Positions 1 to 6,845 are shown, counted from the first letter of the stretch. The stretch is 15,521 nucleotides of DNA from Klebsiella pneumoniae (GCA_945873015.1 CAMCBY010000035.1:1-15521); one strand, 5' to 3'. Numbers and translations are program-made. The notes: generated from the sequence alone by a model not told the origin.

Positions 1-210
1 CGGTCGAGCCTCGCGTCCATGCGTCCGAGAGCGGGCTGCCGTTAGCCTGGGCCCAAGACGCCGGGCAATTGTTCTTGCGGCGGTGCCGGGACGAAGGGTC
101 TGAACACGGGCGTCGCGGTCTCTGCTCGCCACTCAAGATGGTAGGTGTACCAAAATCGTAACCACGAGGAAGGGATGCGCGAGGCGCGTAGGGCAAAATA
201 ATGGATTAAA
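1..210. other. Stretch downstream of the tRNA with no recognised gene
   Basis: No recognisable gene lies here. The minus strand has a stop-free frame that enters from the tRNA 3' half and ends at a TAA at 44-42. Its last part reads as a proline-rich tail (VFRPFVPAPPQEQLPG is a sample), but no ATG, GTG or TTG start lies in frame between the tRNA and position about 110. On the plus strand a frame is open from the window edge to a TAA at 159-161 (about 52 codons) and could be the tail of a gene that starts outside. Neither resembles a family I know. Open frames of this length are common by chance in GC-rich DNA. Confidence 0.4.
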
Positions 211-287
211 TGGTGGGCCCGGTAGGACTTGAACCTACGACCAAAGGATTATGAGTCCCCTGCTCTAACCAACTGAGCTACAGGCCC
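211..287 (-). tRNA. tRNA with CAT anticodon, most likely tRNA-Ile2 (AUA-reading), alternatively elongator tRNA-Met
   Basis: Read on the minus strand, a complete 77-nt cloverleaf folds. The acceptor stem GGGCCTG pairs with CGGGCCC (one G-T pair), the D arm contains AGCTCAGTTGGTTAGAGC, the anticodon loop is CTCATAA with CAT at 253-251, the T arm contains GGTTCAAGTCC, the discriminator is A, and CCA is encoded at 213-211. A CAT anticodon can be Met, or Ile2, in which the C is modified to lysidine by TilS so that it reads AUA. The G-rich anticodon stem and overall sequence look closer to proteobacterial Ile2 (E. coli ileX) than to elongator Met, which has an ACATCA-type stem. The gene follows rpoD on the same strand. 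Confidence 0.96.
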
Positions 288-304
288 GAGAGACACTTTG
301 TATC

Positions 305-330
305 GCACCTGCCGTGACCACGACAGGTGC
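305..330 (-). terminator. Hairpin upstream of the tRNA (possible rpoD terminator or processing signal)
   Basis: GCACCTG (305-311) pairs with CAGGTGC (324-330). Inside, after one mismatch, CGT pairs with ACG around a 4-nt loop. In the rpoD direction no U-run follows, so it is not a canonical intrinsic terminator; in the plus direction it is followed by the T-rich TTGTTGT. It lies between the rpoD stop and the 5' end of the tRNA and could help separate the two transcripts or guide processing. Confidence 0.4.
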
Positions 331-345
331 TTGTTGTCAGTGGAT

Positions 346-374
346 GCCTGTCGCGCCGGGCGGCGGCGACAGGC
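346..374 (-). terminator. Strong GC-rich hairpin just after the rpoD stop codon
   Basis: GCCTGTCGC (346-354) pairs perfectly over 9 bp with GCGACAGGC (366-374), closing an 11-nt G/C-rich loop. It begins 17 nt after the rpoD stop codon. There is no U-tract, so it may be a mRNA 3'-end stabiliser, a processing site, or a terminator that works without a clear tail. The second hairpin at 305-330 shares the core CCTGTCG. Confidence 0.45.
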
Positions 375-391
375 GGGTCACATCGCGTGAC

Positions 392-2266
392 TTAATCCAG
401 GAAGGTGCGCAGCCGCTCGGAGCGCGAGGGATGACGCAGCTTGCGCAGTGCCTTCGCTTCTATCTGACGGATGCGTTCGCGCGTGACATCGAACTGTTTG
501 CCGACTTCCTCCAAGGTGTGGTCGGTGTTCATGTCGATGCCGAAGCGCATGCGCAGCACCTTCGCTTCCCGTTGCGTGAGCCCGGCGAGAACTTCGCGCG
601 TGCTGCGGCACAGGCCTTCGAAGGTCGCCGAGTCGATCGGCGCCTGGATATTGGTGTCTTCGATAAAATCGCCGAGATGGGAATCCTCGTCGTCGCCGAT
701 CGGGGTTTCCATCGAAATCGGCTCTTTGGCTATCTTGAGCACCTTGCGAATTTTGTCTTCAGGCATCTCCATACGATCAGCGAGCTCTTCCGGCGTCGGC
801 TCGCGGCCCTTCTCCTGCAGGATCTGGCGCGAGATGCGGTTGAGCTTGTTGATGGTCTCGATCATGTGCACCGGAATACGGATGGTGCGGGCCTGATCGG
901 CAATCGAGCGGGTGATGGCCTGACGAATCCACCACGTCGCATAGGTCGAGAACTTGTAACCGCGACGATATTCGAATTTATCGACCGCCTTCATGAGGCC
1001 GATGTTGCCTTCCTGAATCAGATCGAGGAACAACAGGCCGCGGTTGGTGTACTTCTTGGCGATGGAGATGACGAGACGCAGGTTGGCCTCGACCATTTCT
1101 TTCTTGGCGCGACGCGCCTTGGCCTCACCAATCGACATGCGACGATTGATGTCTTTGATGGCGCCAATGGTGATGGCGTGCACTTCTTCCATCTCGAGCA
1201 GACGCTTCTGCGAATTCTCAATTTCGTCCTGACGTTCTTTGATCGCGGCGGCGTAGGGCTTCTTGGCGCGGACCAGGGTCTTGACCCACTTGTCATCGGT
1301 CTCGGCATCGACGAACACTGCGAGGAAATCCTTGCGCGGCATGCGGCAATACTTGACGCACACATCCATGATGGCCTTTTCCTGCTTGCGGATTTCTTCC
1401 ACAACCAGACGCACGTGTTCGGCGAGCTTCTCGGTGAGTTTCGGCACCAGTTTGAATTCCAGGAAGCGTTCCTGGAGTTCCTTGCGTACCAGCTCGGTCT
1501 TGGGGTGCTCGCGGCCGTTGCGTTTGGTCGCAGCCTGCACCTTTTTGAACAGTTTGCTGTATTCGTCGAAACGGCGAATGACTTCTTCCGGATCGAGCGA
1601 AGGGGCGACTGCCTCTTCGTCGTCGGTCGCGCCTTCCACTTCTTCTTCGTCGTCGCCGACTGCGGCGACGGCTTCTTCAGCGACCACCACCGGCGGCGGC
1701 AGGGCGGGGGCTTCGCTGTAGTCAATGAAGCCCGAGATCAGGTCGGTGATCTTGATATCACCACTGACGGTGCGCCCGTATTCGCTCAAGAACAGTTCAG
1801 ACACGGTCGGGAAATCGGCCAGCGCCGACAGCACCTGATTCAGGCCGTCCTCGATGCGCTTGGCAATCTTGATTTCGCCTTCGCGGGTCAAAAGGTCGAC
1901 CGTACCCATCTCGCGCATGTACATGCGCACCGGGTCGGTGGTGCGGCCGAATTCGTTATCGACCGCAGCCAGCGCGGCGGCGGCTTCTTCGGCGGCTTCT
2001 TCGTCGACATCACTGTCGTTCAACAGCATGGCGTCGAGGTCCGGCGGAGTCTCGTGGACCGCGATGCCCATGTCATTGATCATGTTGATGATATCTTCGA
2101 TCTGTTCAGGATCGACAATATCGTTTGGCAGGTGATCATTGACCTCGTGATAGGTCAGGAAGCCCTGCTCCTTGCCTTTGGAGATGAGCAGCTTGAGTTG
2201 CGACTGCTGGTCAGCGGTATCGAGTTCTTCTACCGGTTCGACCGAATCTTGTTTCGCTTTGGTCAA
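392..2266 (-). CDS. rpoD: RNA polymerase housekeeping sigma factor RpoD (sigma-70)
   Basis: RpoD directs core RNA polymerase to -35/-10 promoters of most genes. All sigma-70 regions are visible in a 624-residue protein (E. coli 613): region 1.1 about 20-95 (QSQLKLLISKGKEQG), region 1.2 about 107-140 (GRTTDPVRMYMREMGTV), an acidic non-conserved spacer about 141-385 (DDEEEVEGATDDEE), region 2 about 386-457 (DLIQEGNIGLMKAVDKFEYR, TYATWWIRQA), region 3 about 470-545, and region 4 with helix-turn-helix about 584-610 (VTRERIRQIEAKALRKL). The frame is open upstream to 2476, but family similarity begins near residue 20 of the chosen start. I take TTG at 2266, with GAGG about 10 nt before it. The upstream codons have no family counterpart and carry two -10-like promoter boxes. 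The gene is last in rpsU-yqeY-dnaG-rpoD, 246 nt after dnaG. Confidence 0.98.
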   Translation of the reverse strand: MTKAKQDSVEPVEELDTADQQSQLKLLISKGKEQGFLTYHEVNDHLPNDIVDPEQIEDIINMINDMGIAVHETPPDLDAMLLNDSDVDEEAAEEAAAALAAVDNEFGRTTDPVRMYMREMGTVDLLTREGEIKIAKRIEDGLNQVLSALADFPTVSELFLSEYGRTVSGDIKITDLISGFIDYSEAPALPPPVVVAEEAVAAVGDDEEEVEGATDDEEAVAPSLDPEEVIRRFDEYSKLFKKVQAATKRNGREHPKTELVRKELQERFLEFKLVPKLTEKLAEHVRLVVEEIRKQEKAIMDVCVKYCRMPRKDFLAVFVDAETDDKWVKTLVRAKKPYAAAIKERQDEIENSQKRLLEMEEVHAITIGAIKDINRRMSIGEAKARRAKKEMVEANLRLVISIAKKYTNRGLLFLDLIQEGNIGLMKAVDKFEYRRGYKFSTYATWWIRQAITRSIADQARTIRIPVHMIETINKLNRISRQILQEKGREPTPEELADRMEMPEDKIRKVLKIAKEPISMETPIGDDEDSHLGDFIEDTNIQAPIDSATFEGLCRSTREVLAGLTQREAKVLRMRFGIDMNTDHTLEEVGKQFDVTRERIRQIEAKALRKLRHPSRSERLRTFLD

Positions 2267-2318
2267 CTTCCACGTGCCTCGTAGTCCGTCGATCCGCAGG
2301 ATGGATCGTTGAAATTCT

Positions 2319-2324
2319 AGTATA
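2319..2324 (-). promoter_or_regulatory. Second -10-like box (TATACT) in the rpoD leader
   Basis: TATACT reads on the minus strand at 2324-2319, about 53 nt upstream of the TTG start of rpoD, in the context CCTATACTAG. No good -35 hexamer is found at 16-18 nt spacing, so this could be an activator-dependent or alternative-sigma start, or chance. The same CCTATACTA string occurs 51 nt upstream in the stronger candidate. Confidence 0.35.
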
Positions 2325-2369
2325 GGGCGGTGGATCCGCCAGTGCGCTGGGGCAGCAAAATAGCCGCGT

Positions 2370-2399
2370 AGTATAGGTGTTGAAGAAGGCATTTGCCTA
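2370..2399 (-). promoter_or_regulatory. Candidate sigma-70 promoter for rpoD
   Basis: On the minus strand TAGGCA (2399-2394, 4 of 6 matches to TTGACA) is followed after 18 nt by TATACT (2375-2370, 5 of 6 matches to TATAAT). It lies in the 246-nt gap between dnaG and rpoD and would let rpoD be transcribed independently of the upstream operon, as known for E. coli rpoD, which has its own internal promoters. Assignment is by eye only. Confidence 0.45.
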
Positions 2400-2512
2400 G
2401 CCCGGGCCGGGTCTGGGGCGACCTTATCGGCGCTGTGGCGGCTAAGCTGAGCGGAATTTCCGGCTCGATGTCGCAAGCCTGGACTACACCGACCGGTGCT
2501 TAAGGGCTGAGT

Positions 2513-4249
2513 TCACTTGCCGCGTTTGTAGTTTCGAACGATGTCGCGCTGTTCTTCGCTCCACTGTTCGAACGGAATGGACTTGATGCGAGCGAAGCGT
2601 TGCTCTTCGGCTTTGGCGCGCAGGCGGGCCAGAGCGCCGGCGAATTGGCTTTCAAAAGCGCTGTCCGGAATGCCGAGGTCGAGCCCCGCCAGAGCACCGA
2701 GTTGCTCTTCCAGCGGGTCGTCGCGCCAGCGTTCCAGAAGGGCGGCGGTGGAGGCTGGCGGTTGCGCCTGGATTGACGTCCACACCTCCAGCAGCAACAA
2801 GCCGTCGCGCAGTTCCTGGCGGCAGAAACTCACCAGCTCGGCGTCGAGCTGCGCGGCCAGGGCCGGCACCTGCAACAACATGGCGAGGGCCTGTTCCTCG
2901 AGCGAGCGGCTGGTGAAACGATTGAGCACCGGCGCGCGGCGCGGCGTGAAACCCCGCTGCGCGCCGAGTCCGAGTTCGCGGCGAATGAGGTCTTCATCGA
3001 ACTTGCTCAAGTCGGCGAGGGTGCGCACCGCACCGGCGCGGTGGCTTTGACTTGGGATCTGGTTGAGAAAGGGTTTAGCGCGCTCTATCAGTCGTGCGCG
3101 CCCATCGCCGGTAGTCAAATCGACCTCGAGCTTCAAAGTGTCGAGCAGATAATCGGCGAGACCGAACTGGCGGGCGGCCTTCAAGAAACCTTGCGGGCCG
3201 AATTCGCGTACTGCGCTGTCCGGGTCGTGGCCCTCGGGCAGGAAGGCGAACCGTACGGCACGATTCCCTTCGACCAGCGGCAGGGCGTTCTCGAGGGCGC
3301 GCCAGGCGGCGCGCTTGCCGGCTGCATCACCGTCAAAACAGAACACGATTTCCGGGACCTGGCGGAACAGGAGGTCCAGATGTTCGCGGGTGACTGCGGT
3401 GCCAAGGGTCGCCACGACATTCGGCAGGCCGAATTGATGGAGCGCGACCACATCCATATAACCCTCTACCACCAACAGGCTGCTGAGCTTGCGGTTGGCC
3501 GCCAGTGCCTCGTGCAAGCCATAGAGTTCGCGGCCTTTGTGAAAGACCTCGGTCTCGGGGGAGTTGAGATATTTCGGTTCGCCGCTCTCGATGACGCGCC
3601 CACCGAAGCCGATCACGCGGCCGCGTCGGTCATGGATGGGAAACATCACACGCTCGCGAAAACGATCGTAGTAGCCGCCGCGTTCGCGTTTGATGGCAAG
3701 TCCAGCGCGCTCAGCCTGTTCTTCCGAGACACCGGCGGCGAGCAACACGTCGAGCATATTGCGCCAGCCCGAGGGCGCGTATCCGAGCCGGAAGGCCTTG
3801 GCGATTTCGCCGCTCAAGCCGCGCTTTTTAAGGTAATTGACCGCCACATCCCGCTCGCCGCTGTGGCGCAACTGGGCCTCGTAGAAGGCGCGCGCCTGTT
3901 CGAGGACCTCGAACAGGTCGCGACTGCCGCTGGTGCGTTGACTGCGAGCCTCGCGCGGCACTTCCATGCCGGCCACGCCCGCCAGTTCTTCCACCGCCTC
4001 AACGAATTCGAGGTTGCGGTGCTTCATCAAAAAACCAATCGCGCTGCCGTGAGCGCCGCAGCCGAAACAATGGAAGAACTGTTTGTCGCGGCTGACGGTA
4101 AAGGAGGGGGTTTTTTCGCCGTGGAAGGGGCATAGCCCCTGAAAATCCTTGCCTGCCTTGCGCAGTGGCATATAACCCTCGACCAGCTCGACGATGTCGA
4201 CGCGGGCCAGCAGGTCGGCGATAAATTGTTCGGGGATACGGCCAGCCAT
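2513..4249 (-). CDS. dnaG: DNA primase DnaG
   Basis: DnaG makes the RNA primers for leading- and lagging-strand replication and is recruited by the DnaB helicase. The 578-residue protein (E. coli 581) has the N-terminal CHC2 zinc ribbon with C40, H43, C61 and C64 (CPFHGEKTPSF and HCFGCGAHG), then the RNA-polymerase core with the TOPRIM fold: E262 in VVEGYMDVVAL, D306 and D308 in CFDGDAAGK, and D342/D344 in GHDPDS, matching the E. coli metal-binding residues within three positions. The C-terminal part (about 430-578) is the variable helical DnaB-binding domain. Start MAGRIPEQFI aligns exactly with the family; no clear Shine-Dalgarno precedes the ATG (upstream GCGCACACCCC), which may keep translation low, as primase is needed in few copies. 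It lies 83 nt after yqeY across a strong hairpin. Confidence 0.98.
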   Translation of the reverse strand: MAGRIPEQFIADLLARVDIVELVEGYMPLRKAGKDFQGLCPFHGEKTPSFTVSRDKQFFHCFGCGAHGSAIGFLMKHRNLEFVEAVEELAGVAGMEVPREARSQRTSGSRDLFEVLEQARAFYEAQLRHSGERDVAVNYLKKRGLSGEIAKAFRLGYAPSGWRNMLDVLLAAGVSEEQAERAGLAIKRERGGYYDRFRERVMFPIHDRRGRVIGFGGRVIESGEPKYLNSPETEVFHKGRELYGLHEALAANRKLSSLLVVEGYMDVVALHQFGLPNVVATLGTAVTREHLDLLFRQVPEIVFCFDGDAAGKRAAWRALENALPLVEGNRAVRFAFLPEGHDPDSAVREFGPQGFLKAARQFGLADYLLDTLKLEVDLTTGDGRARLIERAKPFLNQIPSQSHRAGAVRTLADLSKFDEDLIRRELGLGAQRGFTPRRAPVLNRFTSRSLEEQALAMLLQVPALAAQLDAELVSFCRQELRDGLLLLEVWTSIQAQPPASTAALLERWRDDPLEEQLGALAGLDLGIPDSAFESQFAGALARLRAKAEEQRFARIKSIPFEQWSEEQRDIVRNYKRGK

Positions 4250-4304
4250 GGGGTGTGCGCAGGTGGCTAAGGGAAGCTAAGGATTGTATGCAGCGGCGGG
4301 GACG

Positions 4305-4341
4305 GCCGGTAGCCGTGCCCGCGAGGGCATGGCTAGCCGGC
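4305..4341 (-). terminator. Large hairpin spanning the yqeY stop codon (possible attenuator or processing site before dnaG)
   Basis: Sixteen pairs form between 4305-4320 and 4325-4341, with a single bulged base (4336) and one non-standard pair, which is G-T when read on plus and A-C on minus. The loop is 4 nt (4321-4324). The yqeY stop (4335-4333) lies inside the stem. No U-tract follows in the operon direction. In E. coli an attenuating terminator sits between rpsU and dnaG; this hairpin is at the matching place once yqeY is counted, so partial termination or RNA processing here could lower dnaG and rpoD expression relative to rpsU. The function is inferred. Confidence 0.5.
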
Positions 4342-4785
4342 GAGCTTGCCCTTGACCAGTGCGCTGACCGCCGCCATGTCGGCGCGGCCCTTCATTTTGG
4401 CGTTCAGCACGCCCATCACCTTGCCCATGTCGCGCACCCCGGCGGCGCCGGTCGAAGCGATGGCCTCGGCCACCAGCTGCTCGACTTCGTCGTTGCTCAA
4501 GGCCTGTGGCAGGTAATCCAGAATCAGCGCAAGTTCGAATTCTTCCTGCCTGACGAGATCGTCGCGCCCGGCGCACTGGAACTGGCTGATGGATTCGCGG
4601 CGCTGCTTGGCCATTTTGGTCAGCAGCTCAAGCGCCACGCCATCCTCGAGGGTCAGCCGGTGATCGACTTCGTACTGTTTGACCGCCGCCGAGATCAGTC
4701 TGAGCGCCGCGAGCTTGGGCTTTTCGCCCGAACGCATCGCGGTTTTGACGTCCTCTTGCAGCCGTTCTTTGAACGACGCACTCAC
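4333..4785 (-). CDS. yqeY: YqeY/GatB-like protein (Glu-tRNA(Gln) amidotransferase-related, tRNA-binding-type domain)
   Basis: This 150-residue protein matches the YqeY family (normally about 148 residues), a helical domain related to the C-terminal tRNA-binding part of GatB. Typical features are the start SFKERLQEDVKTAMRSGEK, the segment LAALRLISAAVKQYE, the central ILDYLPQALS (family pattern LPxQLS), and GAAGVRDMGKVMGVL. The molecular role of free-standing YqeY is not settled; its constant linkage to rpsU and dnaG suggests a link to translation. The start is GTG at 4785, 5 nt after the rpsU stop, with CAAGA immediately upstream, so it is probably translationally coupled to rpsU. The gene ends inside a strong hairpin 83 nt before dnaG. 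Confidence 0.95.
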   Translation of the reverse strand: MSASFKERLQEDVKTAMRSGEKPKLAALRLISAAVKQYEVDHRLTLEDGVALELLTKMAKQRRESISQFQCAGRDDLVRQEEFELALILDYLPQALSNDEVEQLVAEAIASTGAAGVRDMGKVMGVLNAKMKGRADMAAVSALVKGKLAG

Positions 4786-4790
4786 TCTTG

Positions 4791-5006
4791 TCAGAACGGG
4801 CGCGTACGGCGCAAGGTCTGGCGGGCGGCCTTCTTCTGCCAGCGCTTTACGGCGGCAGCGGCTTTGCGCTTTCTTACCTGAGTGGGCTTCTCGTAGAATT
4901 CACGGCGGTGTACTTCGGCAAGTACGCCGGCTTTTTCACAGGCCCGTTTGAATCGCCGCATGGCGATATCGAAAGGTTCATTCTCGCGAACGCGAACGCT
5001 TGGCAT
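4791..5006 (-). CDS. rpsU: 30S ribosomal protein S21
   Basis: S21 is a small basic protein of the 30S platform, near the 3' end of 16S rRNA, and helps initiation on natural mRNAs. The 71-residue length equals the E. coli protein. The diagnostic stretches VRENEPFD, RRFKRACEKAGVLAEV and RREFYEKPTQVRKRKAAA are present, followed by a lysine/arginine-rich tail ending RRTRPF. The ATG at 5006 is preceded by AAGGA about 12 nt and AAGG 1 nt upstream. It is the first gene of the rpsU-yqeY-dnaG-rpoD cluster, divergent from tsaD, with a good candidate promoter in the 109-nt gap. Confidence 0.98.
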   Translation of the reverse strand: MPSVRVRENEPFDIAMRRFKRACEKAGVLAEVHRREFYEKPTQVRKRKAAAAVKRWQKKAARQTLRRTRPF

Positions 5007-5056
5007 ACCTTGTTGAGTTCCTTAACTGATTACAGCCAGCACGGCGGGAACCGCGA

Positions 5057-5085
5057 AATATAGCCATGATCATTCCCGAAGTCGA
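5057..5085 (-). promoter_or_regulatory. Candidate sigma-70 promoter for rpsU-yqeY-dnaG
   Basis: On the minus strand TCGACT (5085-5080, 4 of 6 matches to TTGACA) is followed after exactly 17 nt by TATATT (5062-5057, 5 of 6 to TATAAT). Transcription would start near 5050, giving a leader of about 44 nt before the rpsU ATG. It lies in the divergent rpsU/tsaD gap, where a promoter is expected. Confidence 0.55.
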
Positions 5086-5102
5086 GACCGACGAGCAGCA
5101 TT

Positions 5103-5106
5103 GGAG
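5103..5106 (+). promoter_or_regulatory. Ribosome binding site that decides the tsaD start
   Basis: GGAG lies 9 nt before the TTG at 5116 and only 3 nt before an in-frame TTG at 5110. The spacing favours 5116, which also gives the family's standard N-terminus MRVLGIETSCDETG. Confidence 0.55.
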
Positions 5107-5115
5107 TAATTGAGT

Positions 5116-6150
5116 TTGCGCGTACTGGGCATTGAGACCTCCTGTGATGAAACCGGGGTGGCGATTTACGACGGTGACAAGGGCATCCTGGCCGACCATC
5201 TCTACAGCCAGGTGGATGCTCATCGCCAATATGGCGGGGTGGTGCCGGAAATAGCCTCGCGCGACCATGTGCGCAAGCTCGCGCCGATGGTCGCGGCGGC
5301 GCTGGCTGAGGCCGGCATGCATGCCGGGGAACTCGACGGGGTGGCCTATACCGCCGGCCCCGGGCTGGCCGGTGCGCTGCTGGTGGGGGCCGGCTTTGCG
5401 CGTGGATTCGCCTGGGGGCTCGGCATTCCGGCGCTCGGTGTGCATCACATGGAAGGCCATCTGCTCGCGCCTCTGCTCGAGCCAGGCGGACCGCAGCCGC
5501 CGTTTCTGGCGTTGCTGGTGTCCGGCGGGCATACCCTGCTGGTCAGCGTGGCCGGCTTCGGGCGCTATGAAATCATTGGTGAATCGGTCGATGACGCGGC
5601 CGGCGAGGCCTTCGACAAGGTCGCCAAAATGTTGAATCTGGGCTATCCGGGTGGTCCGGCCGTCGAAGCCCTGGCCCGCGAAGGTGACTCGAGTCGCTAC
5701 CATTTTCCGCGGCCCATGACCGACAGGCCGGGGCTCGACATGAGCTTCAGCGGTTTGAAGACCCACGTCGTCAACACCCTGCGCAATGCCGCGCCGGGAC
5801 CGACCTTGCACGCCGATATTGCGCGCGGGTTCAGCGATGCGGTGGTCGATACCTTTGCCATCAAGCTCAAGCGCGCGCTCAAGCAGACCGGCATGAAAAA
5901 ACTGGTGGTGGCCGGCGGCGTCAGTGCCAATCAGGCTTTGCGCGCAAAGTTGCTCGAGTTGTGTGCCGGCCTGGGCGTGACGGCTGCGTTTCCGCGCTTG
6001 CGTTATGCGACCGACAACGGCGCCATGATCGCCTTTGTCGGCCATTTGCGCCTCGCGGCTGGGGAGCATGACGGTGCCGGCTTCAGGGTCTTGCCGCGCT
6101 GGCCAATGACGAGCTTGTCAGCGCTCGGCGCGAACCTGCAGGCACCCTGA
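5116..6150 (+). CDS. tsaD: tRNA N6-adenosine threonylcarbamoyltransferase TsaD
   Basis: TsaD (formerly Gcp/YgjD) transfers the threonylcarbamoyl group from TC-AMP to A37 of ANN-reading tRNAs, working with TsaB, TsaC and TsaE; the tRNA-Ile in this window would be one of its substrates. The 344-residue protein (E. coli 337) shows the ASKHA-fold nucleotide-binding start GIETSCDETG, the metal-binding HxxxH at H111-H115 (GVHHMEGHLLAP), LVSGGHT, ESVDDAAGEAFDKVAK, YPGGP, SFSGLKT, VAGGVSAN and DNGAMIAF. The start is taken as TTG at 5116 (RVLGIETS aligns with the family). It is divergent from rpsU and convergent with plsY, 13 nt from the plsY stop. Confidence 0.98.
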   Translation: MRVLGIETSCDETGVAIYDGDKGILADHLYSQVDAHRQYGGVVPEIASRDHVRKLAPMVAAALAEAGMHAGELDGVAYTAGPGLAGALLVGAGFARGFAWGLGIPALGVHHMEGHLLAPLLEPGGPQPPFLALLVSGGHTLLVSVAGFGRYEIIGESVDDAAGEAFDKVAKMLNLGYPGGPAVEALAREGDSSRYHFPRPMTDRPGLDMSFSGLKTHVVNTLRNAAPGPTLHADIARGFSDAVVDTFAIKLKRALKQTGMKKLVVAGGVSANQALRAKLLELCAGLGVTAAFPRLRYATDNGAMIAFVGHLRLAAGEHDGAGFRVLPRWPMTSLSALGANLQAP

Positions 6151-6159
6151 GCTGCGTCG

Positions 6160-6187
6160 AAAATCAGGCCTTCTGGCCGATTTTTTT
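6160..6187. terminator. Possible bidirectional terminator between tsaD and plsY
   Basis: GGCC (6167-6170), TTCT loop, GGCC (6175-6178) is followed by GA and seven T (6181-6187). AAAAT upstream (6160-6164) can pair with ATTTT across a small internal bulge, giving an A-stem-T arrangement typical of terminators that act on both strands. It overlaps the last codons of plsY. The GC stem is only 4 bp, so strength is uncertain. Confidence 0.5.
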
Positions 6188-6757
6188 CTCGGTGCCGTTG
6201 AGCAGATTGCGGATGTTGCCTTGATGGCGCCAGAACACCAGCAGCGACATCACGCCCACCATGGCGACTGCCGCGGGCGGCGCCTGCAACCACCATGACA
6301 CCAGTGGCATGCAGGCGGTCGCGACCAATGCTGCCAGCGATGACCAGCGCAAGGCCAGGGCGACCAGCAACCAGATGGCGACGAAACTCGCGCCCATCCA
6401 TGGGTTGAGGGCCAGCGTCACGCCGATAAAGGTCGCAACACCCTTGCCCCCTTCGAAGCCGTAATAAAGCGGATACAGATGGCCGAGAAAAGCGGCCAGC
6501 GCGATAGCTGCCAGCCAGGTGGCGTCGAGACCGAGCGCGTGGCCCAGCAGAACCGGTATCAAACCCTTCGCCGAATCGCCGAGCAGAGTCACGGCCGCTG
6601 GTCCCTTGCCGGCGATGCGCAATACATTGGTCGCGCCGGGATTGCGCGAGCCGGCTTCGCGCGGGTCCGTGGCGCCGATCACGCGACACACCACAATCGC
6701 CGTTGATAATGAACCGAGCAGGTAAGCGCCGGCGATCATGAGCAGGGGGATGAGCAT
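6164..6757 (-). CDS. plsY: Acyl-phosphate:glycerol-3-phosphate acyltransferase PlsY
   Basis: PlsY is an inner-membrane enzyme that uses acyl-phosphate, made by PlsX, to acylate glycerol-3-phosphate and form lysophosphatidate, the first step of phospholipid synthesis. The 197-residue protein (family about 200) is strongly hydrophobic with several membrane segments (about 3-25, 52-75, 80-97, 107-136, 140-176). The conserved loops are all present: GSRNPGATN (36-44), GDSAKG (60-65), GHLYP (92-96), GGKGVAT (103-109), and WRHQGNIRNLLNGTE (176-190). ATG at 6757 gives a standard N-terminus with the first membrane segment. No obvious Shine-Dalgarno is seen. It is divergent from folB and convergent with tsaD. 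Confidence 0.97.
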   Translation of the reverse strand: MLIPLLMIAGAYLLGSLSTAIVVCRVIGATDPREAGSRNPGATNVLRIAGKGPAAVTLLGDSAKGLIPVLLGHALGLDATWLAAIALAAFLGHLYPLYYGFEGGKGVATFIGVTLALNPWMGASFVAIWLLVALALRWSSLAALVATACMPLVSWWLQAPPAAVAMVGVMSLLVFWRHQGNIRNLLNGTEKKIGQKA

Positions 6758-6786
6758 GGCGGTATTGCAACCGATGGCGCGGTCGC

Positions 6787-6815
6787 GATCAAGGCGCGCG
6801 CGACTCTGCTACCAT
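6787..6815 (+). promoter_or_regulatory. Weak candidate promoter for folB (extended -10)
   Basis: TGCTACCAT at 6807-6815 fits an extended -10 (TGnTAnnnT, box TACCAT) about 30 nt before the folB ATG; the -35 position (GATCAA, 6787-6792, 17 nt spacing) is poor. It lies in the plsY/folB divergent gap. Confidence 0.3.
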
Positions 6816-6845
6816 CGCCGCTTACATTCGGCAGCACCGGTTTGC

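Noticed and set aside
314..2284. Long plus-strand open frame (656 codons) opposite rpoD
   Set aside because: It is exactly antisense to rpoD, lacks any family motif, and its composition is that of a mirrored codon pattern in GC-rich coding DNA.
3041..4135. Plus-strand open frame (364 codons) opposite dnaG
   Set aside because: Antisense shadow of an unmistakable DnaG with zinc and TOPRIM motifs.
4978..6069. Minus-strand open frame (363 codons) opposite tsaD
   Set aside because: Antisense to the full TsaD and runs into the rpsU start region; no recognisable domain.
6738..6845. Upstream extension of folB to 6738
   Set aside because: It overlaps the plsY start on the other strand, has no FolB similarity, and FolB proteins start at the MDI at 6846.
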